A program made the translations under genes and the position numbers. From positions 1-64,000 of the forward strand of contig NZ_JACGWV010000003.1 in the NCBI RefSeq assembly GCF_014137995.1: 64,000 bases of DNA, in the 5' to 3' direction. Below are positions 53,779 through 62,950 of this stretch, piece after piece. The notes under the pieces are model-generated. The model searched no databases. It was not told the DNA's origin and worked only from the letters and a program-made list of their open reading frames with translations. Origin of the DNA: Promicromonospora sukumoe. Its GTDB lineage: Bacteria; Actinomycetota; Actinomycetes; Actinomycetales; Cellulomonadaceae. How positions within the stretch are numbered: position 1 is the first letter of the stretch; each line of letters opens with the position of its first letter.

Positions 53779-55359
53779 ATGGTCGTCGCCCCGCCCCACC
53801 CCGAAGCCCGGCAGTCAGCCGTCGCGGACGCCCCGCAGCCGGCGTCGCCGCGCGGTGCCACGCCGTCGCCTGGCGCGACGCCGCGCCCCGCCGCGCCGTC
53901 CGACCGTGCCCGGGTCGCCGCGAGCAGGCTGGCGGACTGGTTCGGCGTCGACGCCGACTGGGAGCGGAGACCCGCCGGGCACCAGGCCTACCGCCGCGAC
54001 CTGGTGCTCGGCGCCGTCTTCGCGGCGTTCGCGGCCCTCTCGATACAGCTCGGCCACAGCATGGGCATGTTCGAGGGCGTCGACATGCCGATGTGGCTCG
54101 TGTACCTGCTCGGCGTGGCCAGCACCGTCCCGCTCGCGTGGCGCCGTCGTTACCCGCTGATCTCGCTGGTGCTCGTGTACGCGGCCTGGTTCGGGCTCGG
54201 GCTGACCATCCCGACGGCGACCATGCTCCTGCCGATGCAGATCATGTACTTCGTCGCGATGTTCACCGCCGTGGCGTGGGCGCGGGACCGGCGCGCCATG
54301 CTCATCGTGGTCAGCGCCTGCACCCTGGTGATGGTGGGGTGGGTGGTCTGGATGTTCGCGGTGCAGCAGGGCATCGAGACCATCCTGGACGAGTTCCCGA
54401 CGCCCGCCGACTGGCCCGGCCAGCTCGACCCCTACCTCGCCAACGCGATCTACCAGGTCATCATGAACCTCGCGTTCTTCGGCGGCGCGGTCGCGGCGGG
54501 CCAGGCGCAGTGGAACGCCGCCCGCCGTCGTGAGCTGCTCGCCGAGCAGGCGGTCACCATCGAGCGGCAGGCGGCCGCCCTCACCGACCAGGCCGTGGTC
54601 ACCGAACGGGTCCGGATCGCGCGCGAGCTGCACGACGTCGTCGCGCACCACGTCTCCGTCATCGGCATCCAGGCGGCCGCCGCGCGGCGCGTCCTGGACC
54701 GGGACCCCGCCCTCGCCGCGGAGGCGCTCGCGACCATCGAGCGCGAGTCGCGCGAGGGAGTCACGCAGATGCGCAACCTGGTGGGCACCCTGCGCTCGGT
54801 TCCCGACGGCGCGGCCCCCGCCGGGCCGGACGGCGGCGCCTCCCGCGCGCCCGAGCCGGGGCTGGCCGACCTGCCCGCGCTGGCCGCCGCCGACCACGAC
54901 GGCCTCGACACCACGTACCGCCAGGTCGAGGAGCCGCCGGGTGCCGCGCGGGACGTGCCCGACCCCATGGGGCTCAGCCTGTACCGCACCGCCCAGGAGG
55001 CGATGGCGAACGTGCGGAAGCACTCGACGGCGCGGTCCGCGACGGTCACGCTGCGCGTGGTGCGCGGCCCGGAGGCTCTGGTGGACGAGCGGTTCGCGCA
55101 CGGGTTCGCCGAGGTGGAGGTGCTCGACGACGGCCGGCCCCGCCACGGGACGTCGGGCTCCGGGCTGGGTCAGCTCGGGATCAGGGAGCGGGTCTCGACG
55201 CACCGGGGCGTGGTCGAGATCGGGCCCCGCGCGATCGGCGGGTACCGGGTGCGCGTGCGGCTGCCGCTGCCCGCGCCGGACGAGGCTGCGACGTCCGCCC
55301 GGCTCGGGGACGCGGCGGCGTCCCTCGAACCTGCGGCCCGGCCGGAGGTGACCGGATGA
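53779..55359 (+). CDS. Sensor histidine kinase, NarL-partner (HisKA_3) type
   Basis: 526 residues. A Pro/Ala-rich cytoplasmic leader, then about five or six helices between about 75 and 245. The dimerisation helix carries the phosphorylated histidine in RIARELHDVVAHHVSVIG (His285). The ATP domain has YRTAQEAMANVRKHS (N box), VLDDGRPRHG and GSGLGQLGIRERV. The membrane part suggests sensing within or at the membrane; the signal is unknown. A TACCCT box suggests a leaderless transcript. The start of the response regulator overlaps its stop, so the pair is one operon. Confidence 0.93.
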   Translation: MVVAPPHPEARQSAVADAPQPASPRGATPSPGATPRPAAPSDRARVAASRLADWFGVDADWERRPAGHQAYRRDLVLGAVFAAFAALSIQLGHSMGMFEGVDMPMWLVYLLGVASTVPLAWRRRYPLISLVLVYAAWFGLGLTIPTATMLLPMQIMYFVAMFTAVAWARDRRAMLIVVSACTLVMVGWVVWMFAVQQGIETILDEFPTPADWPGQLDPYLANAIYQVIMNLAFFGGAVAAGQAQWNAARRRELLAEQAVTIERQAAALTDQAVVTERVRIARELHDVVAHHVSVIGIQAAAARRVLDRDPALAAEALATIERESREGVTQMRNLVGTLRSVPDGAAPAGPDGGASRAPEPGLADLPALAAADHDGLDTTYRQVEEPPGAARDVPDPMGLSLYRTAQEAMANVRKHSTARSATVTLRVVRGPEALVDERFAHGFAEVEVLDDGRPRHGTSGSGLGQLGIRERVSTHRGVVEIGPRAIGGYRVRVRLPLPAPDEAATSARLGDAAASLEPAARPEVTG

Positions 55360-56030
55360 CGCGCGTGCTGCTGGTCGACGACCAGGCGCTGGTGCGGTCC
55401 GGCTTCTCGCTCATCCTCTCGGTGGAGGACGACTTCGAGGTGGTCGGCGAGGCGGGCGACGGCGCGGCGGCGATCGAGCTGACGCGCGCGCTGCGGCCCG
55501 ACATCGTGCTCATGGACGTGCAGATGCCGGTCATGGACGGCATCGAGGCCACCCGCCGGATCGTCGCGGAGAACCTCGCGAAGGTGCTGGTCCTGACCAC
55601 GTTCGACCACGACGAGTACGTGTTCGACGGGCTGGCGGCCGGCGCCTCCGGGTTCCTGCTGAAGAACTCGGACGCGGAGCACCTCGTCGAGGCCGTGCGG
55701 ACGGTGGCGGCCGGCCACGCGCTGCTCGCCCCGCAGATCACGCGCCGCGTGATCGAGCAGATGGTGGCGGGCGAGCGGCCGCCGTCGGGCCAGGTGCCCG
55801 GCCTGCGCCCGACGACGGAGCCGGCTCCCGCCGGGCTGGCGCTCCTGACCCCGCGCGAGCGCGAGGTGCTGGAGCTGGTGGGCACCGGCCTGTCGAACGC
55901 GGAGATCGCCTCGACCCTGTTCCTCGGCGAGGCGACGGTGAAGACGCACGTCTCGAACGTGCTGTCCAAGCTGCACCTGCGGGACCGCGTCCAGGCGGTG
56001 GTCCTGGCCCACCGGGTGGGCCTGGTCTGA
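55356..56030 (+). CDS. Response regulator, NarL/LuxR family
   Basis: 224 residues. Receiver domain with VDDQALVRSG, phospho-acceptor Asp54 in DIVLMDVQMPVMDG, and Thr/Lys in LTTF and LLKNSD. The C-terminal LuxR helix-turn-helix is LTPREREVLELVGTGLSNAEIA...EATVKTHVSNVLSKL. It overlaps the kinase gene by four bases (ATGA). Targets are unknown; the ABC exporter at 57.3 kb is a candidate since kinase/regulator pairs of this type often control such exporters. Confidence 0.95.
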   Translation: MTRVLLVDDQALVRSGFSLILSVEDDFEVVGEAGDGAAAIELTRALRPDIVLMDVQMPVMDGIEATRRIVAENLAKVLVLTTFDHDEYVFDGLAAGASGFLLKNSDAEHLVEAVRTVAAGHALLAPQITRRVIEQMVAGERPPSGQVPGLRPTTEPAPAGLALLTPREREVLELVGTGLSNAEIASTLFLGEATVKTHVSNVLSKLHLRDRVQAVVLAHRVGLV

Positions 56031-56034
56031 GCAG

Positions 56035-56083
56035 ATGTCACCGATCGTTGACATGACGGGTGCGTGTCAACGATCGGTGACAT
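56035..56083. terminator. Perfect 19-bp hairpin after the response regulator
   Basis: ATGTCACCGATCGTTGACA (56035) pairs perfectly with 56065-56083 around an 11-base loop, five bases after the regulator stop. A second terminator follows at 56144. Confidence 0.75.
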
Positions 56084-56143
56084 GCGTCGCCGAGGGCATG
56101 GCGGGATAAATCGTGCCTTCCTGGCACATCAATACCGATGAAG

Positions 56144-56174
56144 GAAAGCGGGGCCCGCGACCGGCCCCGCTTTC
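56144..56174. terminator. Bidirectional terminator between response regulator and Pro/Thr-rich gene
   Basis: GAAAGCGGGGCC pairs with GGCCCCGCTTTC, followed by TTCATT on the plus strand and CTTCATC on the minus strand. This is the most canonical intrinsic terminator in the window. Confidence 0.85.
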
Positions 56175-56212
56175 TTCATTCCGGCGATATACCGGAAAAT
56201 GGACTATTCAGT

Positions 56213-56920
56213 CTATTGCGCGGAAGCGCTCGCCGAGGGCTCCGGCGAAGAGCTCGTCGACGGCTCGGCCGACGGCTCCGGGGACGGGCTCGTCGACGGC
56301 TCCGGGGTCGGCGAGGGCGTCGGCTCCGGGGTCGGGCGCGACGTCGGCTCGACGGGCGGCGGGTCCGTGGGCTCCTGCGACGGCGGGTCGGAGGGCTCGG
56401 GCGTCGGCTCCGGCGTGGGCTCCGGTGTGGGAGTCGGCGTCGGCGTCGGGGTCGGCTTGGGGGTCGGGGTGGGCGTCGGCCGCGGCGTCGGCTTCTGCGT
56501 CGGCGGGATCGACGGAGGAGGCGTGGGCTTCGCCGTCGGCCGGACCGGCGTGGCGTGGCCGCCGCCCGGGTTGGCGCCGCGGTCGGGCGTGACAGTGTGG
56601 CCGCCCCTGGTCGGCGGCGTGTAGGGCTGGTCCGCCCGTGGCGCCTGCTCGGTCTCCGGCGGCGGCGTGTACTTGAAGGGGTTGGCCTGCGGCGCGGGCT
56701 TGCCGTGCACGTCGACCGTCCCGTTCTCGCCGGGTCCGGCCACCGGCTCGCGCTTGAGCATCATGGGCGGCAGGCCCTGGAGGCTCTCGGGCAGGTCGGC
56801 CCCGGCCGACGTCAGCCGGCTCTGGTCCTTGCTCGGCGGCTGCACCGCTACGGCACCCATGATCCCGGCCGTCAGCACCAAGGCCGCGGCCGCTCCTGTG
56901 ACGAACAATCGCTTGCGCAC
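56213..56920 (-). CDS. Secreted Pro/Thr-rich low-complexity protein
   Basis: 235 residues, function unknown. The N-terminal helix [20 protein letters not shown] is a signal peptide or anchor. About 90 residues without clear domain follow ([26 protein letters not shown]), then a tail of about 110 residues of TP, EP and SP repeats such as [16 protein letters not shown]. Such tails span the cell wall or act as glycosylated linkers. No catalytic or binding domain is visible. The start is GTG behind GGGGGAG. It diverges from the ABC exporter. Confidence 0.7.
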   Translation of the reverse strand: MRKRLFVTGAAAALVLTAGIMGAVAVQPPSKDQSRLTSAGADLPESLQGLPPMMLKREPVAGPGENGTVDVHGKPAPQANPFKYTPPPETEQAPRADQPYTPPTRGGHTVTPDRGANPGGGHATPVRPTAKPTPPPSIPPTQKPTPRPTPTPTPKPTPTPTPTPTPEPTPEPTPEPSDPPSQEPTDPPPVEPTSRPTPEPTPSPTPEPSTSPSPEPSAEPSTSSSPEPSASASAQ

Positions 56921-57177
56921 GCTTCGCTCCCCCTGCGAGTTCAGTTGTTGCCCGGTGCCCCTCGGCCGGACGCTCCGGTCCGTGGGGACCGGGTGCGCGT
57001 CCTCTGCCGGAATGTGTTGCGCATTCCGCCGGGGACGGGCATTTCGAACAGCTCAGCGCCGCCCTTGTTCCGAACGGCGTTCCGGACGGGACAATACGTG
57101 CCAGAACGTCAACGGCAACCGGGACGTGTAATACCAGGTCAATACACGCGGGTGGGGTCACGGGCATGCAGGGTGAT

Positions 57178-57233
57178 CGGCAGAATGTCAGGAGATCGGC
57201 AACTCGAAATGCCGATCTCCTGACATTCTGCCG
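57178..57233. repeat. 24-bp perfect inverted repeat between divergent genes
   Basis: Arms 57178-57201 and 57210-57233 match over 24 bases; loop ACTCGAAA. The sequence includes AGAATGTCAGGAGATCGG. The flanking genes both start away from it, so it cannot be their terminator. It ends 90 bases before the ABC start. Confidence 0.85.
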
Positions 57234-57310
57234 ACCACCCGAACCCGCACCCACCCTCGGGCGGAGGGCGGGTCCGTCTTGCGGCGGATCTCGCCGTCGT
57301 CGTCGGCCCC

Positions 57311-57316
57311 TAGCGT
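57311..57316 (+). promoter_or_regulatory. -10 element for leaderless ABC ATPase gene
   Basis: TAGCGT seven bases before ATG 57324; GGGGG lies between and could also be a weak ribosome site. Confidence 0.45.
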
Positions 57317-57323
57317 GGGGGCC

Positions 57324-58223
57324 ATGAGCGATCTGGAGGTGCGGGACCTGACCCGCGTGTTCGCCTCGGGCGACACACCCCGGCGGGCGGTGGACGGCGT
57401 GAGCTTCACCGCGACGTCGGGCCTGCTCACGGGGTTCGTCGGCGGGAACGGTGCCGGCAAGACGACCACCATGCGGATGATCATGGGCGTCCTGGCGATC
57501 ACGAGCGGCGAGGTGCTGTTCGACGGCGCCCCCGTCACCCGGAACGACCGCCGCGAGTTCGGCTACATGCCCGAGGAGCGCGGCCTCTACCCCAAGCAGC
57601 CCGTGCTGGAGCAGCTCGTCTACCTGGCGCGGCTGCGCGGCATCGACGCGCCGGCCGCCCGCCGCGAGGTGCTGGAGCACCTCGACCGGCTGGGGCTCGG
57701 TGGCCGGGCCAAGGACCACGTGGAGAAGCTGTCGCTCGGCAACCAGCAGCGCGTGCAGATCATCGCGGCGGTCATGGGGCAGCCCAAGGCGCTCGTCCTG
57801 GACGAGCCGTTCAGCGGGCTCGACCCCGCCGCCGTCGACGCGATGGCCGACCTGCTGCGCGAGCACACCCGGCGCGGCGTCCCCGTCCTGTTCAGCTCGC
57901 ACCAGCTCGACCTCGTGGAGCGCCTGTGCGAACGGCTCGTCATCCTAGGCGGGGGCCGCGTGCTCGCCGACGGCACCCCCGACGACCTGCGCGCCAAGGG
58001 CGTCACCCGCCACCGGCTCGTGCTGTCGGGCGACGCCGGGTTCGTGCGCGGCGTGCCGGGCGTGCTCGCCGTCGACGTGGACGGCGCGTCCGCCCTGGTC
58101 GAGGTGCACGACGACGACGCCGCCAACCGCCTCCTGGCCGCCGCCCTGGACCGGGGCGCGGTCCACGAGTTCTCCCCCGTCCGGCCGACGCTGGCCCAGA
58201 TCTACCGCGAGGTGACCGCATGA
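57324..58223 (+). CDS. ABC exporter ATP-binding protein (NatA/EcsA type)
   Basis: 299 residues. Walker A GGNGAGKTTTMRM near 45, Q-loop region FGYMPEERGLYPKQPV, signature LSLGNQQRVQII, Walker B ALVLDEPFSGLDP, and the switch SSHQLD. About 80 extra C-terminal residues (VRGVPGVLAVDVDGASALVEV) are typical of the Na-efflux/multidrug ABC-2 group. The permease start overlaps its stop (ATGA). Likely exports an ion, drug or lipid; not resolvable. Confidence 0.95.
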   Translation: MSDLEVRDLTRVFASGDTPRRAVDGVSFTATSGLLTGFVGGNGAGKTTTMRMIMGVLAITSGEVLFDGAPVTRNDRREFGYMPEERGLYPKQPVLEQLVYLARLRGIDAPAARREVLEHLDRLGLGGRAKDHVEKLSLGNQQRVQIIAAVMGQPKALVLDEPFSGLDPAAVDAMADLLREHTRRGVPVLFSSHQLDLVERLCERLVILGGGRVLADGTPDDLRAKGVTRHRLVLSGDAGFVRGVPGVLAVDVDGASALVEVHDDDAANRLLAAALDRGAVHEFSPVRPTLAQIYREVTA

Positions 58224-59413
58224 CGAGTCCATGGATGCTGGTGGCGACCCGCGAGATCGTGGTGCGCGCGCTGAACAAGGGGTTCCTGATCGGCCTCGCG
58301 ATCACCATGGCGATGATCGGCGGCCTGATCGGCTTCACCGCCTACATGGACAGCCGCACCGACTCGTTCGACGTCGCCGTCGTCGCCACCGACGACGCCG
58401 CCCTGACGGCCGTCGAGTCGGCCCGCGAGGAGGCGGCGACGTCGGACCAGCAGATCGAGCTCGGCGTCGTCCGGGTCGACGACGCCGCCGCCGCCGAGGC
58501 CGCCCTCGAGGACGAGGCCGCCGACGCGTGGCTCAGCTCCGACGACGGGTCCGGCTGGTCCCTGTCCGGCTGGCGCGAGCCCGACGGCGGCCTCGCCACC
58601 CTGCTCGGCGACACGGTGCGCGACCAGGTCATGGCCGACCGCGCGACCGGCGCCGGCACCACCATGGACGCGCTCACGGCGGGCAGCGAGATCGAGACCC
58701 AGCGCCTCGACGGCAACCCGGTGGACCCGCAGGTCGTGTTCCTCGCGGGGTTCGTGCTCGCGTTCCTCTTCTTCACGGGCGCGGTCGGCTCGGGCGCGAT
58801 GATCGCGGGCAGCGTGATCGAGGAGAAGCAGTCCCGGCTGGTCGAGATCATCGCGACCGCCGTACCGCTGCGGCAGCTCCTGGCGGGCAAGATCATCGGC
58901 AGCTCCGTGATCGCGCTGGCGCAGAACCTGCTGCTGGCCGGCGTCGGGCTCATCGGGCTCTCCTTCACCGACCTCTCGGCCGTCCTGCCCGCGATGACGG
59001 CCACGATGGTCTGGTTCGTCGTGTTCTTCACCGTCGGGTTCGTCGCCGTCGCGGCCCTGTACGCGGTGGCCGGCTCGCTCGCGTCCCGCACCGAGGACCT
59101 CCAGTACACGACGACCCCCCTGATGATGCTGCTCATGGGCGTCTACCTCGTGACGTTCTCGGCCGACGGCGTGCTCGAACGGGTCCTGTCGTACATCCCG
59201 CCGGCGTCCATCGTGTCGATGCCCGTCCGGGTCCTCAACGGCGACGCGCTCTGGTGGGAGCCGGTCGTGTCGCTCCTCGTCCTCGTGGTCACCACCCTCG
59301 GCGCCGTGCTGCTCAGCGAGCGCGCGTACCGCGGCGCGCTGATGCAGACCGGCGGCCGGGTCACGTGGAAGTCCGCCCTGGCCGCGGACCGGGGCACTAC
59401 CCTCGGGGCGTGA
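58220..59413 (+). CDS. ABC-2 type permease (NatB-like)
   Basis: 397 residues. Helix 1 near 18-40 (GFLIGLAITMAMIGGLIGFTAY), an extracytoplasmic domain of about 130 residues, then five more helices from about 175, with GSVIEEKQSRLVEIIATAVPLRQLLAGKIIG, the conserved cytoplasmic coupling region of this family. Works with the ATPase encoded just upstream. The stop overlaps the GTG of the first propeller gene by four bases, so all three may be cotranscribed. Confidence 0.93.
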   Translation: MTSPWMLVATREIVVRALNKGFLIGLAITMAMIGGLIGFTAYMDSRTDSFDVAVVATDDAALTAVESAREEAATSDQQIELGVVRVDDAAAAEAALEDEAADAWLSSDDGSGWSLSGWREPDGGLATLLGDTVRDQVMADRATGAGTTMDALTAGSEIETQRLDGNPVDPQVVFLAGFVLAFLFFTGAVGSGAMIAGSVIEEKQSRLVEIIATAVPLRQLLAGKIIGSSVIALAQNLLLAGVGLIGLSFTDLSAVLPAMTATMVWFVVFFTVGFVAVAALYAVAGSLASRTEDLQYTTTPLMMLLMGVYLVTFSADGVLERVLSYIPPASIVSMPVRVLNGDALWWEPVVSLLVLVVTTLGAVLLSERAYRGALMQTGGRVTWKSALAADRGTTLGA

Positions 59414-61209
59414 CCGAACGCACCCAGCCCGACCCTGCCGCGCCCGGGAGCTCCGATCCCGAGAAGGTGCACACCTTCGAGCTGATCGACGAGGTGCCCG
59501 GCGCGTCCCGGGACGGGGCCGAGCCGGACGGTGACGGTCCGGACGGCCCCGACCCCGCCGACGACGGCGGGGCGGAGCCGGCGGAGGCCCCGGAGGCGGA
59601 GCCCGCACCGCGCGAGCCCGGCCGGGTCGCCGTGGCGCTCGCGGGCGCACGGTCGGCGGCCGGGCGGACGGCGCGACGTGGCGGGGCCGCCGTCCGGCGG
59701 CGGCTGCCCACCACGCGCCGCGGCCGGGTGCTGCTGGCCGGCGGGACGGCCGCCGTCGTCGTGCTCGCGGTCGTCGGCGGCGTGCTGGTCGACGCCGAGC
59801 TGCGGCACCGGGCGCTGCTCGCCGCGCCGGGCGGCGTGCGGAGCCTCGCGGAGAAGCCCTCGGAGCAGTGGTCGATCGAGCTCGACAACCCGATCGCCTC
59901 GACGCTGGTCGGGATGCCGGGCGTGCTCGCGGTCGTCGGCGACTCGAAGGTCCGGGGCGTGGACCCCGCGACGGGCGAGGTGCGGTGGACCGTGGACACC
60001 GGCGAGGCCACGACGTGCGGTCCCCAGCCGGTGCTGGGCATCGGTGGCCCGGCGGCGGCCGCCGCGCCCGCCGACCCGCTGGTCTGCGTCACGGCGTCCG
60101 ACGACGGGGCGCAGATCGTCACGACCATCGACCGGGACGGCGCCGCGACGACCCGCGAGCTCGACGAGGACGCCCTGGTGCTGCCCGCGCCCGGCGGCGG
60201 CCTGGTCCACCTCGAGCTCTCGGGCGGCGAGCACGAGCAGGAGCCCGTCGTGGTCGACAAGGTCGGCAGCCCGCACCTCCCCAAGGGTTTCGTCGCGCCC
60301 GACCTGGCGGTCCGGGTCGAGGACGCGGCGACCGGCGCGGAACGCTGGAGCACGGTCGTGGCGGCCGCGGACCCGGACGTCACGACGTGCCTGACCTACA
60401 ACTCCAGCGAGGACGACCCGGACGTCCCGGTCCCGGTGCTCGACGTCGTCGGCTCGGTGTACGGGAACGTGCAGCACGAGGTGCTGCGGGTGGACGGCTG
60501 CGGCCTCGCGGCGGCGTTCCTCCTGGACGGCACCCGTCTCGACGACCCAGAGGACGCCACGGACCTGCCGGAGGAGGACACCGGGGAGGGGTCCTACGCC
60601 TCCCTGCCCGACGGCGGCTGGGTGGGACCCGACCGGGCGGCCGAGGGCGCCGTCCCCGGCGAGGCCGCGCACCTGCCCGACGGCCGCACCGTCCCCCTGG
60701 GTGGCCGGGCCCTCGTGCCGTGGGCCACGGACGGCCGCGACCCGGGCCTGCTGCTGGTGCGCGTCGGCGTGCACACCGAGGCCCGGTCGACCGACGAGCG
60801 CGACGCCGGGGAGGTGCTGTGGAGCGCGCCCCGGCTCCGCGCGACGGACCTGCTCGCGCGGGTCGCCGGGACCGCCGTCGTCGTGGACGAGCTCGGTCCC
60901 GTACGTGCCGTGGACCTCGGGACGGGGGCGGAGCGCTGGACGCTCGACCCCGAGGTGCTCGGCGTCGAGGACCTGGCGTGGGGCGTGGAGTCGATGGTCT
61001 TCGGGGCCTGGACGGACGGCGACACCCTGCTGCTCCCGGTGTCCGCCGACCCCACCGGGGAGTCGTCCGGGCTGCGGCTGCTCGCGATCGACCTCCGCGA
61101 CGGCTCGCTGCGCTGGGAGATCGAGCAGGAGACCCCGTACACGCAGCTCATCGCCGTCGACGGGTACCTCGCGCAGATCACCCAGCAGGGCGTCGTCGGG
61201 CTCGGCTGA
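59410..61209 (+). CDS. Membrane-anchored PQQ-like beta-propeller protein (paralogue 1)
   Basis: 599 residues. An acidic Pro/Asp/Glu cytoplasmic region starts with KVHTFELIDEVPG; one helix near 115-135 (VLLAGGTAAVVVLAVVGGVLV); then a propeller outside the cell with PQQ-type blades such as VRGVDPATGEVRWTV, VRVEDAATGAERWSTV and VRAVDLGTGAERWTLD. Paired cysteines (TTCGPQ, DGCGLA) suggest disulfides. The PQQ cofactor itself is not implied. GTG 59410 overlaps the ABC permease stop; TACCCT six bases before it may also allow a leaderless start. Function unknown. Confidence 0.85.
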   Translation: MTERTQPDPAAPGSSDPEKVHTFELIDEVPGASRDGAEPDGDGPDGPDPADDGGAEPAEAPEAEPAPREPGRVAVALAGARSAAGRTARRGGAAVRRRLPTTRRGRVLLAGGTAAVVVLAVVGGVLVDAELRHRALLAAPGGVRSLAEKPSEQWSIELDNPIASTLVGMPGVLAVVGDSKVRGVDPATGEVRWTVDTGEATTCGPQPVLGIGGPAAAAAPADPLVCVTASDDGAQIVTTIDRDGAATTRELDEDALVLPAPGGGLVHLELSGGEHEQEPVVVDKVGSPHLPKGFVAPDLAVRVEDAATGAERWSTVVAAADPDVTTCLTYNSSEDDPDVPVPVLDVVGSVYGNVQHEVLRVDGCGLAAAFLLDGTRLDDPEDATDLPEEDTGEGSYASLPDGGWVGPDRAAEGAVPGEAAHLPDGRTVPLGGRALVPWATDGRDPGLLLVRVGVHTEARSTDERDAGEVLWSAPRLRATDLLARVAGTAVVVDELGPVRAVDLGTGAERWTLDPEVLGVEDLAWGVESMVFGAWTDGDTLLLPVSADPTGESSGLRLLAIDLRDGSLRWEIEQETPYTQLIAVDGYLAQITQQGVVGLG

Positions 61210-61227
61210 CCCCGCAGGCCCCGCGGG

Positions 61228-61233
61228 TAGGAT
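61228..61233 (+). promoter_or_regulatory. -10 element for leaderless propeller gene 2
   Basis: TAGGAT six bases before ATG 61240, no ribosome site between. Confidence 0.5.
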
Positions 61234-61239
61234 CCGGCC

Positions 61240-62886
61240 ATGCCGCGGCCCGACCAGCAGGGACCTGTTGTCTTCGAGCTGGTCGAGGGCGACGGGCCGG
61301 ACACGGTCGGGACGGACGGCGCGGGCGGCCACGGCGGAGACGGCCCCGGGGACGCGGACCCCGACGGCGCCCCCGGCCCGCGCGCGCCCCGGCTGCCCCG
61401 GCTGTCGCGGCGCACCCGGCTGGTCGCCGCCGCGGCCGCCGCCGTCGTCGTGCTGGGCGCGGCCACCGTCGACCTGGTGCGCGACCACCGGCGTGCCGAG
61501 CTGATGCGCACCTCGTCCGTCGGGGTGGCGTCGCTCGCCGACCCGCCCGAGCGGCTCTGGACGATGCGGTTCGACGTCGCCGCCCCACGGGCCGAGGAGG
61601 GGTTCGTGGACCAGGAGCTCGTGACCATGGACGGGCTGCTCGTGATGCCGCCCGCCACCACGCAGAGCTTCGCGCAGGACGTGTTCACGGCGCCCACCGA
61701 CCCCGTCCGGATCGGGTTCGAGGACATCGTCGCCGTCGACCCGGGTACGGGCGAGGTCGCCTGGCGCGTGCCCGTGGACGAGAACCCCGAGTGCGGGCCG
61801 TCGGGCTACGACGCCTCCGTGTCGGCCGAGGCGCTGGTGTGCGTGCAGGGTCCCGCGGACGCGCGCGAGGTGCTGACGATCGCGCCGGACGGCAGCACCC
61901 GCTCCCGGGCGGCGGACCTGGCTGACGGCGAGCAGGTCTTCCCCGGGCCGGACGGGATGCTGGTCCGGGTAGACCGTGTGACGCGCGCCGGGGACGCGGC
62001 TACGGAGGCGGTGTGCAGCCTGGGCGCCTGCACGCCGTCGGTCCTGAAGCAGGGGCGGGACGTGCGGGTCGTCGCCGAGGACGCCGCCACCGGGGCGGAG
62101 CGCTGGACCAGCACCGTCGAGTTCATGCCGGTGGAGTCGGTCAACTGCCCGCTCGTCGCCGGCGAGGACGGGGAGACGGTCGTCGACGCGGACCATGTCA
62201 ACGTGTACTCCGGGGCCGAGTCGGTCACCGTGGACGGGTGCGGTATCTCGGCGACGCTGTCGGTCCAGGGGGTCCGGCTTGACCTCGCGGGCCCCGGCGG
62301 TGCCGACGCCGACGTCTGGTTGTCGGTGGCGTGGGTGAGCGAGCTCGGCGGTGACATGTTCGCCCTGGCGACCGGGGCCGTGCGCACCTTCGTCGTGGAC
62401 GGCGAGGGAAGGCCGGTGCGCACCCTGGACGGCTGGGTACGCGCCGACATGTGGTCGCCCGACGCTCCCCGTGACCTGTGGTTCGTCGTGGACCCGTCGG
62501 ACGGTCGCGGGTTCGACGCCGTGCGCGAGGACGGTTCGGTGGCCTGGAAGGACCGGAACAGCCAGGGCATCCTGCTCGTCGGCCGCGATGTGGTGGTCGT
62601 GGACCGCGGGGCCACGGTGGCCGGGCTGGCCCGGGACACGGGCGAGGAGGTCTGGACCTGGGAGGGCGATGACACGGAGGGGATGGCGCGCTACCGGACG
62701 GTGACCGACGGCGACACCGTGGCCATGGTGCACCTGTCCCAGAACGGCCGCATGGGAGGCAAGGTCGTGGCACTCGACCTCGGGACGGGTGAGGAGCGGT
62801 GGGACGCGCCCGTCCCCGGCTCCGCCGTGGCCGTCGACGGGAGCCTCGTGGCGATCACCAGGGACGGCCTGACCGGCCTGGGCTGA
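61240..62886 (+). CDS. Membrane-anchored PQQ-like beta-propeller protein (paralogue 2)
   Basis: 548 residues with the same plan as its neighbour: cytoplasmic opening VVFELVEGDGPD, a Gly/Pro-rich stretch, basic RLSRRTRL, helix near 66-86, then a propeller with IVAVDPGTGEVAWRV, VVAEDAATGAERWTS and VVALDLGTGEERWDA. Cys pairs recur (PECGPS, DGCGIS). It lies 30 bases behind paralogue 1 but has its own TAGGAT box. The cytoplasmic FELV motif is shared by all three copies and may be a docking site. Confidence 0.85.
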   Translation: MPRPDQQGPVVFELVEGDGPDTVGTDGAGGHGGDGPGDADPDGAPGPRAPRLPRLSRRTRLVAAAAAAVVVLGAATVDLVRDHRRAELMRTSSVGVASLADPPERLWTMRFDVAAPRAEEGFVDQELVTMDGLLVMPPATTQSFAQDVFTAPTDPVRIGFEDIVAVDPGTGEVAWRVPVDENPECGPSGYDASVSAEALVCVQGPADAREVLTIAPDGSTRSRAADLADGEQVFPGPDGMLVRVDRVTRAGDAATEAVCSLGACTPSVLKQGRDVRVVAEDAATGAERWTSTVEFMPVESVNCPLVAGEDGETVVDADHVNVYSGAESVTVDGCGISATLSVQGVRLDLAGPGGADADVWLSVAWVSELGGDMFALATGAVRTFVVDGEGRPVRTLDGWVRADMWSPDAPRDLWFVVDPSDGRGFDAVREDGSVAWKDRNSQGILLVGRDVVVVDRGATVAGLARDTGEEVWTWEGDDTEGMARYRTVTDGDTVAMVHLSQNGRMGGKVVALDLGTGEERWDAPVPGSAVAVDGSLVAITRDGLTGLG

Positions 62887-62938
62887 CGGCCCGCGAGAAC
62901 GGCCCGCCAGGGGGCTGATCCCGGGCATCCCGCGGCGT

Positions 62939-62944
62939 TACGCT
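62939..62944 (+). promoter_or_regulatory. -10 element for leaderless propeller gene 3
   Basis: TACGCT six bases before ATG 62951, the same geometry as the previous paralogue. Confidence 0.5.
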
Positions 62945-62950
62945 CGCCGC

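Larger units (their letters stand above)
56921..57323. other. Divergent Pro/Thr-rich gene / ABC exporter intergenic region
   Basis: 403 bases. It holds a candidate operator CGTGTA-N12-TACACG (57125-57148), the 24-bp palindrome at 57178, and the -10 box TAGCGT at 57311. No gene seen. Confidence 0.6.

Noticed and set aside
57178..57233. Palindrome annotated as a terminator
   Set aside because: Both neighbouring genes are transcribed away from it, so there is no known transcript for it to end.
59398..59403. TACCCT before the first propeller gene as an independent promoter
   Set aside because: It lies inside the ABC permease coding end, and the GTGA overlap already explains expression by coupling; kept only as a possibility in the gene entry.
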